From Flavobacteriaceae bacterium (GTDB lineage Bacteria; Bacteroidota; Bacteroidia; Flavobacteriales; Flavobacteriaceae), in contig JABSPL010000189.1 of NCBI GenBank assembly GCA_013215105.1, forward strand, positions 1 through 64,000: 64,000 bases of DNA. Reading direction: 5' to 3'. Below are positions 8,427 through 17,455 of the stretch, one piece after another (position 1 is the stretch's first letter; each line of letters starts with the position of its first letter). The notes beneath the pieces are model-generated. The model was not told where the DNA came from and searched no databases. It was given only the letters and a program-made list of their open reading frames with translations. The translations under genes and the position numbers were made by a program.

Positions 8427-9860
8427 TTAAAAATCTGCATTATTAGGAGTTCTAGGGAAAGGTATCACATCACGGATATTACCCATACCAGTTACAAAAA
8501 GTACTAGTCTTTCGAATCCTAAACCGAAACCACTATGCACAGCCGTTCCAAATTTACGAGTATCCAAATACCACCAAAGCTCTTTTTCGTCTATGTCCAA
8601 AGCTTTCATTTTGTCTTTTAGCACATCAAGTCTTTCTTCTCTTTGCGAACCACCTGCTATCTCTCCTATCCCTGGGAATAGTACATCCATAGCTCTTACA
8701 GTCTTACCATCGTCGTTTACCCTCATGTAAAATGCTTTTATATCAGCAGGATAATCGAATAATATTACTGGACATTTGAAGTGTTTTTCTACCAAGAATC
8801 TCTCGTGCTCACTTTGTAAATCAGCTCCCCACTTGTCTATTATATATTCAAATTTCTTCTTTTTGTTAGGCTTACAGTTTCTAAGAATATCAATAGCTTC
8901 GGTATAAGAAACTCTTTTGAAATTATTTTCAGAAACGAATTTAAGCTTATCTAACAAATTCATATCGTTTCTTTTGGCTACAGGAAGTTTTTTATCCTCG
9001 TCCTCTTGTCTTTTGTTTAAGAAGTCAAGGTCGTCCTTACAGTTTTCCAAAGCATAAGCTATAACACTTTTTATAAAATCTTCGCTAAGGCTCATAGTTT
9101 TATCAAGGTCGTAAAACGCCATTTCTGGCTCTATCATCCAAAACTCAGCCAAATGCCTAGAAGTATTAGAGTTTTCAGCCCTAAAAGTAGGTCCAAAAGT
9201 ATATATTTTACCAAGTGCCATTGCATAAGTTTCACCTTCTAACTGCCCTGAAACTGTAAGATTGGTTTCTTTACCAAAAAAGTCGCTACTATGATCTATA
9301 GAACCATCCTCGTTTTTGGGAATATTGTTTTTGTCAAGAGTACTTATATTGAACATTTCTCCTGCTCCTTCGGCATCAGAACCAGTTATTAGCGGAGTAT
9401 GTACATTATAAAATCCGTTTTCGGTAAAATATTTATGAACAGCAAAAGACAAAGCTGCTCTCACTCTCATAACAGCTCCAAAAGTATTGGTTCTTATTCT
9501 AAGGTGAGCATTTTCTCTCAAAAACTCTAAACTGTGTTTTTTGGGTTGTATAGGATACTCGTCAGGATTACTATCTCCTAATATTTTTATTTCAGAAATA
9601 ACTATTTCTACAGTCTGCCCTTTCCCTTGGCTTTCCACTAGTTCTCCGTGTATTTCCAAACAAGCACCTGTGTTTATACGAGATATTGTTTCTTTATCAG
9701 TATTTTCAAAATCTAAGACACATTGTATATTATTTATAGTACTACCATCATTTATAGCTATAAATCGGTTACTACGAAAAGACCTTACCCAGCCTTTAAG
9801 TATCACTTTTTGCAAAAATCTTTCTTTTTGCAATAATTCACTTACGGTATTTGTTTGCAT
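8427..9860 (-). CDS. asnS: Asparaginyl-tRNA synthetase
   Basis: A class IIb aminoacyl-tRNA synthetase that charges tRNA-Asn. The 477-residue protein has the N-terminal OB-fold anticodon-binding domain ([19 protein letters not shown]), class II motif 2 ([21 protein letters not shown]) and motif 3 ([15 protein letters not shown]), ending [12 protein letters not shown] as usual for AsnS. Length and domain order are complete. It has its own -7 promoter element and a downstream terminator, so it appears to be a single-gene unit. Confidence 0.97.
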   Translation of the reverse strand: MQTNTVSELLQKERFLQKVILKGWVRSFRSNRFIAINDGSTINNIQCVLDFENTDKETISRINTGACLEIHGELVESQGKGQTVEIVISEIKILGDSNPDEYPIQPKKHSLEFLRENAHLRIRTNTFGAVMRVRAALSFAVHKYFTENGFYNVHTPLITGSDAEGAGEMFNISTLDKNNIPKNEDGSIDHSSDFFGKETNLTVSGQLEGETYAMALGKIYTFGPTFRAENSNTSRHLAEFWMIEPEMAFYDLDKTMSLSEDFIKSVIAYALENCKDDLDFLNKRQEDEDKKLPVAKRNDMNLLDKLKFVSENNFKRVSYTEAIDILRNCKPNKKKKFEYIIDKWGADLQSEHERFLVEKHFKCPVILFDYPADIKAFYMRVNDDGKTVRAMDVLFPGIGEIAGGSQREERLDVLKDKMKALDIDEKELWWYLDTRKFGTAVHSGFGLGFERLVLFVTGMGNIRDVIPFPRTPNNADF

Positions 9861-9885
9861 TTTGTGTTCTTTTTAATGTAATTAG

Positions 9886-9893
9886 CAAATATA
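9886..9893 (-). promoter_or_regulatory. -7 element for asnS
   Basis: TATATTTG on the minus strand, 25 nt before the asnS ATG. A convincing -33 TTTG is not seen. Confidence 0.45.
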
Positions 9894-9962
9894 ACAATTG
9901 AACTTTTAAATAAGCCCTGTTTTTTTGTGCTTTTTTTATTTATTTTTAATAATTTGGTTAAA

Positions 9963-11150
9963 TTAAGAGATAACTCCTGAACCAAGTAATTCATCGCCTA
10001 TATACCAAGCTACAAATTGTCCTTCTGAAATAGCCGATTGAGGACTTTCAAAGTTGACATACAATCCTTTTTCAGACATTAATATTTTTGCTTTCTCTAG
10101 TTTTTGTCTATAACGTATCCTTCCCATTACTTCTAAGGTCTCCCCTATTTTCAAGGCTAAGTCTTCACGTATCCAGTGCACTTCATCAGTATTTATAAGT
10201 AGAGCATTTCGGTACAATCCAGGATGATCTTTACCTTCTCCTACATATATAATATTTTCGTCAACATCGGTATCTAGTACATATAAAGGTTCTTTACTCC
10301 CTCCTACAGCCAAGCCTTTACGCTGTCCTTTGGTAAAAAAATGAGCTCCATTATGCTCCCCCACGACCTTCCCGAACCTAGAAAAATAAACTGTTTTTTC
10401 TGACAGATATTCATATTCAGACTCTAAAGAATCTATCTTTGGTCTTTCTTTATTGTACAAAACGGAGTATTTGTCTATTTTTATTATGTTTCCTTTTTTT
10501 GGTTTTAGTTTTTGTTGCAAAAAATCGGGTAATTTTACTTTTCCTATAAAACACAGACCTTGTGAGTCTTTTTTGTCAGCAGTTATTAAGTCCAAAGATT
10601 TTGCTATATCTCTTACTTCTGGCTTAGTTAATTCTCCTATTGGAAATAACGATTTAGACAATTGATCTTGTGATTGTTGACACAAGAAATAAGATTGATC
10701 CTTATTTTTATCTACACCTGCTAGTAAACGGTAGTAGTTTTTACCGTCTTTTTGAGTAACAGCTCTACGACAATAGTGACCTGTAGCTACATAATCGGCA
10801 CCCAAATCCATTGCTATTTTCAGAAAAGCATCAAACTTTATTTCTCTATTACACAGCACATCAGGGTTTGGAGTTCGTCCCAAACTATATTCTTTGAACA
10901 TATAATCGACTATTTTGTCTTTGTATTGCTCACTAAGATCAACAACCTGAAATGGTATCCCTAACTTCTGAGCCACTAACATAGCGTCATTACTATCTTC
11001 CAACCAAGGACACTCATCAGATATAGTGACAGAGTCATCATGCCAATTTTTCATAAACAACCCTATAACTTCATATCCTTGTTCTATTAGTAAATGCGCT
11101 GCCACACTACTATCTACTCCTCCCGATAAACCTATAACTACTCTTTTCAT
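9963..11150 (-). CDS. mnmA: tRNA-specific 2-thiouridylase MnmA
   Basis: MnmA installs the 2-thio group on U34 of Lys, Glu and Gln tRNAs. The 395-residue protein has the ATP pyrophosphatase loop [15 protein letters not shown] at the N-terminus, the catalytic cysteine segments [13 protein letters not shown] and GLCFIGKV, the GHYCRR motif and DQSYFL, in the expected order. The chosen start is the ATG at 11150; an in-frame TTG at 11171 overlaps the -7 promoter element and is excluded. It stands alone on the minus strand, 102 nt after asnS, and no Shine-Dalgarno-like sequence is seen. Confidence 0.96.
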   Translation of the reverse strand: MKRVVIGLSGGVDSSVAAHLLIEQGYEVIGLFMKNWHDDSVTISDECPWLEDSNDAMLVAQKLGIPFQVVDLSEQYKDKIVDYMFKEYSLGRTPNPDVLCNREIKFDAFLKIAMDLGADYVATGHYCRRAVTQKDGKNYYRLLAGVDKNKDQSYFLCQQSQDQLSKSLFPIGELTKPEVRDIAKSLDLITADKKDSQGLCFIGKVKLPDFLQQKLKPKKGNIIKIDKYSVLYNKERPKIDSLESEYEYLSEKTVYFSRFGKVVGEHNGAHFFTKGQRKGLAVGGSKEPLYVLDTDVDENIIYVGEGKDHPGLYRNALLINTDEVHWIREDLALKIGETLEVMGRIRYRQKLEKAKILMSEKGLYVNFESPQSAISEGQFVAWYIGDELLGSGVIS

Positions 11151-11168
11151 TTCTGTTAATTTACACTG

Positions 11169-11176
11169 CAAATTTA
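11169..11176 (-). promoter_or_regulatory. -7 element for mnmA
   Basis: TAAATTTG on the minus strand, 18 nt before the mnmA ATG. It contains the alternative TTG start and so argues for the shorter protein. No clear -33 element. Confidence 0.45.
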
Positions 11177-11321
11177 CGATTTACTCTTTCATCTGATACA
11201 TTAATTACCATAAATTATATGTCTTTACTTTTTTTTTATAAAAAAAATAAAAATAACACATAAAAGACTGTGTTTTAAATAATTATATCGCTAACTTTAT
11301 ATTTATATAAATTGCTATAAT

Positions 11322-12236
11322 ATGTTCAGATTTTTAACTGTTTTAATTTTAATATCATTAAATATTAATTCTCAGAGACTTAATAACGAAGTGACTTTGA
11401 AATGGGATAACGATATGTTTTCTTCATTAACCAAAGATAACTACTACACCAACGGTGTTTTTGTAGAATATCGTTCTATCAAAAAACCAAAAATAATACA
11501 AACATTTACTTTTGCTCAACTAATATACACTCCACAAGTGAGGATAATCGAAAACACAAATCACATAGATAGACCTTTTGCAGGATACCTATATATTGGT
11601 TATAATTATAAAAAACTAAAATTTAAAAATAGTTTTTATAGAATAGGTATAGAAATAGGAACTATAGGTAATAATTCTAAATCAGGAAATACTCAAGATT
11701 GGTTTCACCAATTAGTCGGTGCTAGTTCTCCAGAAGGCTGGGATTACCAAGTAGAAGCAGGCGGAGTATTACAGTTAAATTTTGATTATTATCGTAATTT
11801 TATTCAAAACACAAGAACTAGTAGTAGTTATTTTGTAAAAACAAACATGGGGTCTAGTTTTATTAATTGCTCTCTAGGAATTAGTCAAAGGTTGTCTTTC
11901 ACTCCTGTATTATCTATAACAAAAAGCAGTCTTTTCGATAATCAACTAAACAATAACAATCAAACAATTGAAAAATTCGTATATATAAAACCTGAAATAA
12001 AATATACAATGTACGATGCCACAATACAAGGATCCATACAAGACCCTATATACGTAAACAGTATATCTATCACTAAAAATATAGAACCATTTATATTTAA
12101 ACTAGAGTTAGGATATAAAATAAGATTAAAAAAGAATAGTTTCACCTACTTTTTATCATTTCAAACAAAGGAAACTAAAGAAATGGTTTATAAATACAAC
12201 AAATACGCTGGTCTGTCATATAGTTATATTTTTTAA
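11322..12236 (+). CDS. LpxR-like lipid A 3'-O-deacylase
   Basis: A 304-residue outer-membrane beta-barrel of the DUF2219/LpxR family, with a signal peptide ending NSQ (about residue 18). Family hallmarks are visible: WDNDMF (N30-D31, the Asn-Asp pair of the active site in the Salmonella enzyme), KDNYYTNG (T43), RPFAGYLY near 84-91, and DWFHQ with H129 as the likely catalytic His, followed by GWDYQ. LpxR removes the 3'-acyloxyacyl group of lipid A at the outer-membrane surface. Whether the lipid A target is the same here is inference. The gene is convergent with murB and overlaps its 3' end by 4 nt; there is no room for a terminator between them. Confidence 0.82.
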   Translation: MFRFLTVLILISLNINSQRLNNEVTLKWDNDMFSSLTKDNYYTNGVFVEYRSIKKPKIIQTFTFAQLIYTPQVRIIENTNHIDRPFAGYLYIGYNYKKLKFKNSFYRIGIEIGTIGNNSKSGNTQDWFHQLVGASSPEGWDYQVEAGGVLQLNFDYYRNFIQNTRTSSSYFVKTNMGSSFINCSLGISQRLSFTPVLSITKSSLFDNQLNNNNQTIEKFVYIKPEIKYTMYDATIQGSIQDPIYVNSISITKNIEPFIFKLELGYKIRLKKNSFTYFLSFQTKETKEMVYKYNKYAGLSYSYIF

Positions 12237-13237
12237 ATAATATTAACTTCCATTTCTATATCAATAGAAAACATCTCTTTTACTTTATTTATCACTCTAT
12301 CTGCATGTTTTACTATTTCGTAACCTGTCGCACCTCCATAGTTAACTATGACTAAAGCCTGCTTACTATGAGAACCTACATTGCCAAATACTTCACCTTT
12401 AAACCCTGCTTTTTCTATAAGCCAACCTGCTGGTATTTTCATATTATTATCATCGACCTTATAATAAGGCATTTCTGAAAATTTTTGAGAAAGAGATAAA
12501 CAAAACTCATTTTTAACTATAGGATTCTTAAAAAAACTACCCGAATTACCTAACACCTCAGGGTCAGGAAGCTTACTTTTTCTTATCTTAACTATAGCGT
12601 CAGATATATTTTTGACAGTAGGATTAATTATATTATTATAATTAAGTTCTTTTTCTATATCTCCGTAAGAAGTAGACAACTTATAGCTTTCTTTTTTCAA
12701 CCTAAAAAAAACATTAGTAATAATATACTTATTTTTGTATTTAGTTTTAAAAACAGAGGTTCTATACTCAAACTCACATTGTTTGTTAGTAAATATTTCT
12801 ATACATCCCGTAGTTATATTAACAGCCTCTACCCTATCTATAGTATCTTTGACCTCTACACCATAAGCCCCTATGTTTTGTATAGGACTAGCCCCTACTT
12901 TGCCAGGTATCAGCGACAGATTCTCTATACCTCCATAGTTTTTATCAACTACCCACATAACTAAATCGTTCCACACCTCTCCTGCAGAAACTTTTATTAA
13001 TAAACTTATATCGTCTTCTTCTATTACCGAAACACCTTTATTATTGATATATAAAACGTCTTTTTCTATGTTTTGAGTAAGAACTATATTACTTCCACCT
13101 CCTAATACAAAAAAGTCTTTATTCGTCTTCAAATACTCTATAAGCTGATCTTCTGTTGTTATTTCTATAAAGTTATCAGCATATGCATCTATTCCAAAAG
13201 TATTGTAACTCTTTAATGAAAAATTACCAAGTCCCAT
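12233..13237 (-). CDS. murB: UDP-N-acetylenolpyruvoylglucosamine reductase
   Basis: MurB is the FAD-dependent cytosolic enzyme that reduces UDP-GlcNAc-enolpyruvate to UDP-MurNAc, the second committed step of peptidoglycan synthesis. The 334-residue product has SYNTFGIDAYAD at the N-terminus, the FAD-binding LGGGSNIVL and IPGKVGASPIQNIGAYG, the catalytic serine segment SGSFFKNP, and KIPAGWLIEKAGFKG. This is the longer form seen in gamma-proteobacteria and Bacteroidota. It follows the thioredoxin-like gene by 1 nt, so the two are probably co-transcribed. Its 3' end overlaps the convergent LpxR-like gene by 4 nt. Confidence 0.96.
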   Translation of the reverse strand: MGLGNFSLKSYNTFGIDAYADNFIEITTEDQLIEYLKTNKDFFVLGGGSNIVLTQNIEKDVLYINNKGVSVIEEDDISLLIKVSAGEVWNDLVMWVVDKNYGGIENLSLIPGKVGASPIQNIGAYGVEVKDTIDRVEAVNITTGCIEIFTNKQCEFEYRTSVFKTKYKNKYIITNVFFRLKKESYKLSTSYGDIEKELNYNNIINPTVKNISDAIVKIRKSKLPDPEVLGNSGSFFKNPIVKNEFCLSLSQKFSEMPYYKVDDNNMKIPAGWLIEKAGFKGEVFGNVGSHSKQALVIVNYGGATGYEIVKHADRVINKVKEMFSIDIEMEVNII

Positions 13238-13238
13238 A

Positions 13239-13796
13239 TTAATTCTCTATTAATTTATTCAAAACCTCTTTAAAACTGTCAGAATCCCAATCACTAGCTC
13301 CTACTTCCGAAACTATAACAGAACCATTCTTACCTATAAGAAATGTATGAGGGATAGACGAAACCTTATCAAAATAACTATTTCTACTTCTAGAATCCTG
13401 AGTATAAACAGGAATATTATAGTTATTCTCTTTTAGAAATTTTTTCAAAACCTCATTATTTTCATTACTTACAAACACAAAGGAAACTTTATCTTTGTAC
13501 TGATCATACAATCTCTGAAAACTAGGTAACTCGGCCCTACAAGGAGGGCACCAAGTAGCCCAAAAGCTTATTATTGTAAGCTTGCCTTCATTATTAGAAA
13601 AATCGTAATATTGACCTTGCAAATCTAATATACCCCAATTATAGTCTGTAAAGATATCTCTATCATCTACCGAAATAATTGTAGGAGAAAGAGATATTTT
13701 ACCTAAAATCCATTCTTTTGATGTCGGTATCAAAAACAAAGAAATAATAACTATAAATAATATATTTTTGAACCTAAAATGTTTTCTTATATTCAT
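13239..13796 (-). CDS. TlpA/ResA-like thioredoxin
   Basis: A 185-residue membrane-anchored thioredoxin-family protein. A single hydrophobic segment (about residues 12-24) is followed by a periplasmic thioredoxin domain with FWATWCPPCRAELP (active cysteines C83 and C86) and the cis-proline region SSIPHTFLIGKNG. Proteins of this type reduce disulfides in the envelope, for example in cytochrome c maturation; the partner here is unknown. I use the ATG at 13796; a TTG seven codons upstream would start close to the terminator hairpin of the preceding gene. It is followed by murB after 1 nt. Confidence 0.9.
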   Translation of the reverse strand: MNIRKHFRFKNILFIVIISLFLIPTSKEWILGKISLSPTIISVDDRDIFTDYNWGILDLQGQYYDFSNNEGKLTIISFWATWCPPCRAELPSFQRLYDQYKDKVSFVFVSNENNEVLKKFLKENNYNIPVYTQDSRSRNSYFDKVSSIPHTFLIGKNGSVIVSEVGASDWDSDSFKEVLNKLIEN

Positions 13797-13815
13797 ATTA
13801 ACAAATGTTATAAAC

Positions 13816-13847
13816 AAAAAATGTGAACTGTAAAGTTCACATTTTTT
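13816..13847 (-). terminator. Intrinsic terminator of the PpiD-like gene
   Basis: A perfect hairpin, arms ATGTGAACT and AGTTCACAT with a GTAA loop, flanked by A6 and T6 so that it works on both strands. It separates the foldase gene from the thioredoxin-like gene. Confidence 0.9.
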
Positions 13848-13871
13848 ATATTAAAAAACCATTATTTCTTA

Positions 13872-16016
13872 TTAAAAAAATAATGCTCTATTATCTTTTA
13901 TATCAGAAGCTTCTTCTAGTGACTTATAAACCTTATAAACTTGAGATTTACTATCTCTCATTATAGTTTTCTTATAAGTCTCGTAGCTCTCTAGCTCTTC
14001 TGCTTTATTTATTTTATTAAGTTTTACAGCAAACAAACCTTTGCTACCAACTATCATTTTTTCGAAAGAACCTTCTTTCATACCAAACAAAGCTCCTACA
14101 ACTTTTATTTCTCTACCTATACCGCTTAAGTTACCCGATTTAAATGAGATTTTCTCTAGTTTCTTGATAGTCAAATCATTTTCTTTAGCTATAGTTTCTA
14201 AGTCAGAACCGTTCATCTTTTCTTTTAACATTTCTGCTTTCTTTTCGTTTCTAAGTTTAGAAACAACACTACTTCTAGCTTCGTTAACCGACTTAGTACC
14301 GTCAGAAGTCTTGCTAGACAAGCTAACAACCACATATCCTTTTTCTATATCGAAACGCTTAGAATCTCCTACTTTGGTATCTTCGTTATAAGCCCATTTA
14401 ACTATATTTCTTTGTTCTCCCAAACTAGAAACATTACTATCAAGCTTACCTAGTCTAAATCCTGATTTAACTTTTAAACCATCTTTTTTAGCCAAAGCAT
14501 TTATCTTAACTTCTCTATAATTGATAAGGTTGTATGCAAATGTTTCTGCACTTTCATAAATTGCATTTTCTGTAGCTTCCGATGCCTCTATCTTTCTAGA
14601 TATAGTAACCAATTTTAATGCTTTTTGAGTATTTTTTTGCTCAGTTATTTTTATTATATGATAACCAAACTTTGTTTCAGCTATTCCTAAATCTCCTTTT
14701 GAACCTCCAAAACAGAAGTCTCTAAATTTTGAAACCATAGTTTTGTAAGCAAACAATTCAAGTTCACCTCCTTTTTCAGAACTAGATTTATCTGCCGAAA
14801 AATCAGAAGCCATCTGGTCAAACTTAGAAAAATCTGATTTTAACACAACCAATAAACTATCTGACAATTCCTTAGCTTCTTCTTTAGTTCTGGTTTCTCC
14901 TTGCGACCTAGAACCTACATACCCTATCAATACATGCTTAACAGCTGCCGAATCGGGAGATTGTAATATATCTACAACTTTCGATAGTTTAAAATAACCA
15001 TTTTGTTCATAAGGACCTACAACAGTGTTTTTATCTGCCGAAAATAATAATTCAGATGTTTTATCATCCATATCATTTTTGAAAACCAAAATATCTTCAG
15101 ATTCTAAATCAGATGAATTATCTAATAAGAAACCTTCGTAGTCTGTAGTGTTTTCCAAACCTAAAACAGTTACCTTAGACTTAGAAATCGAGCTATATTC
15201 TTCTCTATCTTTCCTCAAAGAGTTCAACTCGCTTTGAGTATCTTCCTTATCTTTATCAGTAGCACTATTTTCAAACACTACATATTTAAGGTTAACTCTA
15301 GCATCTTGCTTATACTCTTGTGCATGCTTACTTATGTAAGACTTCACTTCTGAATCAGATACTTCAACCAAACTATCGTTTATCGATCTGTAAGGAATAA
15401 ATACTATATCAGCATCTACAGTAGTAGACTCTTCTTTATATTTGATTTCTCCTGCTTTAAGAGACGAACCTAAACCAAACTGTATAAGATCATCGTAAGT
15501 AGAAACCAGTAATTGCTTTTCTATATTCTTTTCGTTAGCTAACCAGTTAAACCAAGCCCTTTTAGATTGCTCATCAGTTCCTGATTGCATAGTAGCTAAG
15601 TATTCTTTTAACATATTTTCACTAAAAACACCCAGTTCGTCTTTGAACATATCACTGTTTTTAATAGAATTATCGTCCAAAAGTCTAGCCCAGATATCTT
15701 CTGAACCTACAACTATACCAGCTTCTTTGATTTGAACATTGTATAACATCTCTCTTACAACACTGTTCCAAACGTTATTAACAGCAAACATTCCGTTAGG
15801 AAGTCTACCTCCTAGTTGCTTTTTATAATTTTCGACTTTCTTCCCGAACTCTTCTCTGTCTATTTTTTCTCCGTCTACAGTGCCTATTACGTTTACATCC
15901 GTTCCCGTAAAAAAGTTTATTATGTCTTTAGGACTTGCTACAAATGCAAACAAAGCCATCCCTATAATAACTATTAGTATCATAGAACGCTCTCTGATTT
16001 TTGATAAAACTGCCAT
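13872..16016 (-). CDS. ppiD: PpiD-like periplasmic peptidyl-prolyl isomerase
   Basis: A 714-residue inner-membrane-anchored foldase. One N-terminal transmembrane helix (about residues 12-28) is followed by a SurA-type chaperone domain (VIGTVDGEKIDREEF, then the helical NMLKEYLATMQ region) and a parvulin domain from about residue 358 to 465 (VKHVLIGY, SEKGGELELF, ETKFGYHIIKI). A long C-terminal region is without recognised motifs. Such proteins help outer-membrane proteins fold as they leave the Sec channel. Length is typical of Bacteroidota members, longer than the 623-residue E. coli protein. It is a single-gene unit with its own terminator. Confidence 0.9.
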   Translation of the reverse strand: MAVLSKIRERSMILIVIIGMALFAFVASPKDIINFFTGTDVNVIGTVDGEKIDREEFGKKVENYKKQLGGRLPNGMFAVNNVWNSVVREMLYNVQIKEAGIVVGSEDIWARLLDDNSIKNSDMFKDELGVFSENMLKEYLATMQSGTDEQSKRAWFNWLANEKNIEKQLLVSTYDDLIQFGLGSSLKAGEIKYKEESTTVDADIVFIPYRSINDSLVEVSDSEVKSYISKHAQEYKQDARVNLKYVVFENSATDKDKEDTQSELNSLRKDREEYSSISKSKVTVLGLENTTDYEGFLLDNSSDLESEDILVFKNDMDDKTSELLFSADKNTVVGPYEQNGYFKLSKVVDILQSPDSAAVKHVLIGYVGSRSQGETRTKEEAKELSDSLLVVLKSDFSKFDQMASDFSADKSSSEKGGELELFAYKTMVSKFRDFCFGGSKGDLGIAETKFGYHIIKITEQKNTQKALKLVTISRKIEASEATENAIYESAETFAYNLINYREVKINALAKKDGLKVKSGFRLGKLDSNVSSLGEQRNIVKWAYNEDTKVGDSKRFDIEKGYVVVSLSSKTSDGTKSVNEARSSVVSKLRNEKKAEMLKEKMNGSDLETIAKENDLTIKKLEKISFKSGNLSGIGREIKVVGALFGMKEGSFEKMIVGSKGLFAVKLNKINKAEELESYETYKKTIMRDSKSQVYKVYKSLEEASDIKDNRALFF

Positions 16017-16212
16017 TCTTGTTATTTAAATTATTTTTTAGCGAAAATACACTTTCATTTCAAAAAATAAAATATTTTTCCATATATATTTCAAATAAAA
16101 TAACAAATAAGCATTAATTCGAAACACAGTGATCAAAAAAAAACACTAAAACATTAATTAACAGACATAAAGATAAAAACCTTAAAAAAACTTATTTTTT
16201 TTACCAAAAAAG

Positions 16213-16244
16213 TTTGTTAAAACTCAAAAGATAGTCTACTTTTG
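16213..16244 (+). promoter_or_regulatory. Promoter of the CAU tRNA
   Basis: TTTG, a 20-nt spacer and TACTTTTG form a full Bacteroidota-type promoter ending 17 nt before the tRNA 5' end. Confidence 0.75.
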
Positions 16245-16261
16245 CAACCGCAAATATTGTC

Positions 16262-16335
16262 GGTCCCATAGCTCAGTTGGTTAGAGCACCTGACTCATAA
16301 TCAGGGGGTCCATGGTTCGAGCCCATGTGGGACCA
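16262..16335 (+). tRNA. tRNA with CAU anticodon, probably tRNA-Ile2
   Basis: A 74-nt cloverleaf with acceptor arms GGTCCCA and TGGGACC, anticodon loop CTCATAA (anticodon CAU at 16296-16298), T arm CATGG-TTCGAGC-CCATG and discriminator A. CCA is not encoded. It is not an initiator, because the run of G:C pairs below the anticodon loop is absent. The acceptor stem has C4:G69 and C5:G68, the pairs used by TilS to recognise tRNA-Ile2 and absent from E. coli elongator Met tRNA. I therefore favour the lysidine-modified Ile (AUA) tRNA, with elongator Met as the alternative. Confidence 0.9.
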
Positions 16336-16336
16336 C

Positions 16337-16378
16337 AAAAAAGCAGAAATTTCTTATGAAATCTCTGCTTTTTTTTTA
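16337..16378 (+). terminator. Intrinsic terminator of the tRNA gene
   Basis: AGCAGA and TCTGCT arms with an internal A/C mismatch, an ATTTC/GAAAT upper stem, a TTAT loop and a long T run. Confidence 0.9.
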
Positions 16379-16440
16379 TTTTAAGCATATACCTTTTAGT
16401 TCTTTTAATACAAGTAAACCATTCAATTTAAATACTAAAA

Positions 16441-16707
16441 TTACTTCAAAAAATAATAAGTAGCACCTCCAAACAAAAATAAAAACACATAAAACAAAAA
16501 AACACAGGTCAATAATACTCCTGAAAAGTAAAATAAATACACTATTACCTTTAATGATAAAGTAAACCGTATCATATCGTATTTTTTAAATTTACTTTTA
16601 AAAAATACGATACATATATATATAAAACTAAACATCGAAAGAACTAAAGCCAACCCTAAACAATACAAGTACTCCTTTTCAAGACCTCCTAAGAACACAA
16701 ACAGCAC
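16441..16707 (-). CDS. Small membrane protein of unknown function
   Basis: An 88-residue, very hydrophobic protein with two or three membrane segments (about residues 12-36, 48-66 and 68-86) joined by a short basic loop KSKFKKYD. I do not recognise a family. The start is a GTG overlapping the TAG stop of the upstream gene (TAGTG), a layout typical of translational coupling, so the two proteins are probably made together. An internal ATG at about residue 25 would remove one membrane segment and is less likely. It is the last gene before the tRNA terminator region. Confidence 0.55.
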   Translation of the reverse strand: MLFVFLGGLEKEYLYCLGLALVLSMFSFIYICIVFFKSKFKKYDMIRFTLSLKVIVYLFYFSGVLLTCVFLFYVFLFLFGGATYYFLK

Positions 16708-17120
16708 TATATTTTCACTATTTCATAATGAACAAGATATTTACTACCCTGCCTGTTAAAAGTTTCTGAATCATCTCCTATAACAACTTCTGAGCTAAAA
16801 TCTTTATTCATCTTTTTTACATTATATTTTACATTATCACCTACTATATAAACAGTCTCACTGTTACCACCATAACTTTCACTATTTATATTGAACTCGA
16901 CAAAACCATACTCACCATCTTCCCTCGAATATGTAACCAATACTTCCGAACCATTAGGCTTTCCTGTATTTTCTACTATTTTAAACGAAACAGTCTTACC
17001 TTTTTCTAAATTTTTATGAGGTTCCAAGCCTATCCATTTACCTTTTATCAGTTCTGTTTTCATGAATTCGATTGCTGTATCTGTCGAATTTTTTATTACA
17101 CATTGTATTTCTTTTTTCAT
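16707..17120 (-). CDS. Aegerolysin-like small beta-sandwich protein (tentative)
   Basis: A 137-residue soluble protein with no signal peptide or membrane segment. The pattern is that of a small beta-sandwich: an N-terminal strand ending in an Asn-rich turn (CVIKNSTDTAI), then ELIKGKWIGLEPHKNLEKG, a Gly-rich turn NTGKPNGSEVLVTY, and an alternating C-terminal half ending HYEIVKI. This order (N-turn, G-K-W, 'pg' turn, TG..GSE-like strand) recalls the aegerolysin/ET79 family of about 135-residue lipid-binding proteins, but no residue is diagnostic. It has its own -7 promoter element and is coupled by a TAGTG overlap to a small membrane protein. Treat the family as a hypothesis. Confidence 0.4.
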   Translation of the reverse strand: MKKEIQCVIKNSTDTAIEFMKTELIKGKWIGLEPHKNLEKGKTVSFKIVENTGKPNGSEVLVTYSREDGEYGFVEFNINSESYGGNSETVYIVGDNVKYNVKKMNKDFSSEVVIGDDSETFNRQGSKYLVHYEIVKI

Positions 17121-17148
17121 AGCGCTATATTTAAATCATTAATAATCA

Positions 17149-17156
17149 CAAATATA
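17149..17156 (-). promoter_or_regulatory. -7 element for the aegerolysin-like gene
   Basis: TATATTTG on the minus strand, 28 nt before the ATG; no matching -33 TTTG. Confidence 0.4.
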
Positions 17157-17233
17157 ACACTTAAAAAATACATTTAATTATGCTTTTTATTATTTTTATA
17201 AAAAAATATAATTAAATTATACAACAAACACTT

Positions 17234-17455
17234 CTAATTCCTCAACTTTCTTAAATCCCTATCTAGTCCATTAGTTTTTATTTCACAGACCAGAGCCATC
17301 ATATCTCCTATTTTTCCTTTAGGAAATCCTTTTTGTTTGTACCAAAAAATATAATATTCGGGTAAGTCTAAGATGTATTTACCTTTATATTTACCAAAAG
17401 GCATCTTAGTATTTACCACTTCTAGCAAATAAGCCCTGTTTTCTATAAGTCCCAC
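17234..17455 (-). CDS. DUF3820 family protein
   Basis: A 73-residue protein with the DUF3820 signature MPFGKYKGKYILDLPEYYIFWY followed by FPKGKIGD. The family is widespread in proteobacteria and Bacteroidota and was once linked to quorum-sensing-regulated virulence; its biochemical role is unknown to me. The start is a GTG overlapping the trmH stop codon (TAGTG), so it is translationally coupled and is the last gene of the mvk-UbiA-trmH operon. Confidence 0.85.
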   Translation of the reverse strand: MGLIENRAYLLEVVNTKMPFGKYKGKYILDLPEYYIFWYKQKGFPKGKIGDMMALVCEIKTNGLDRDLRKLRN

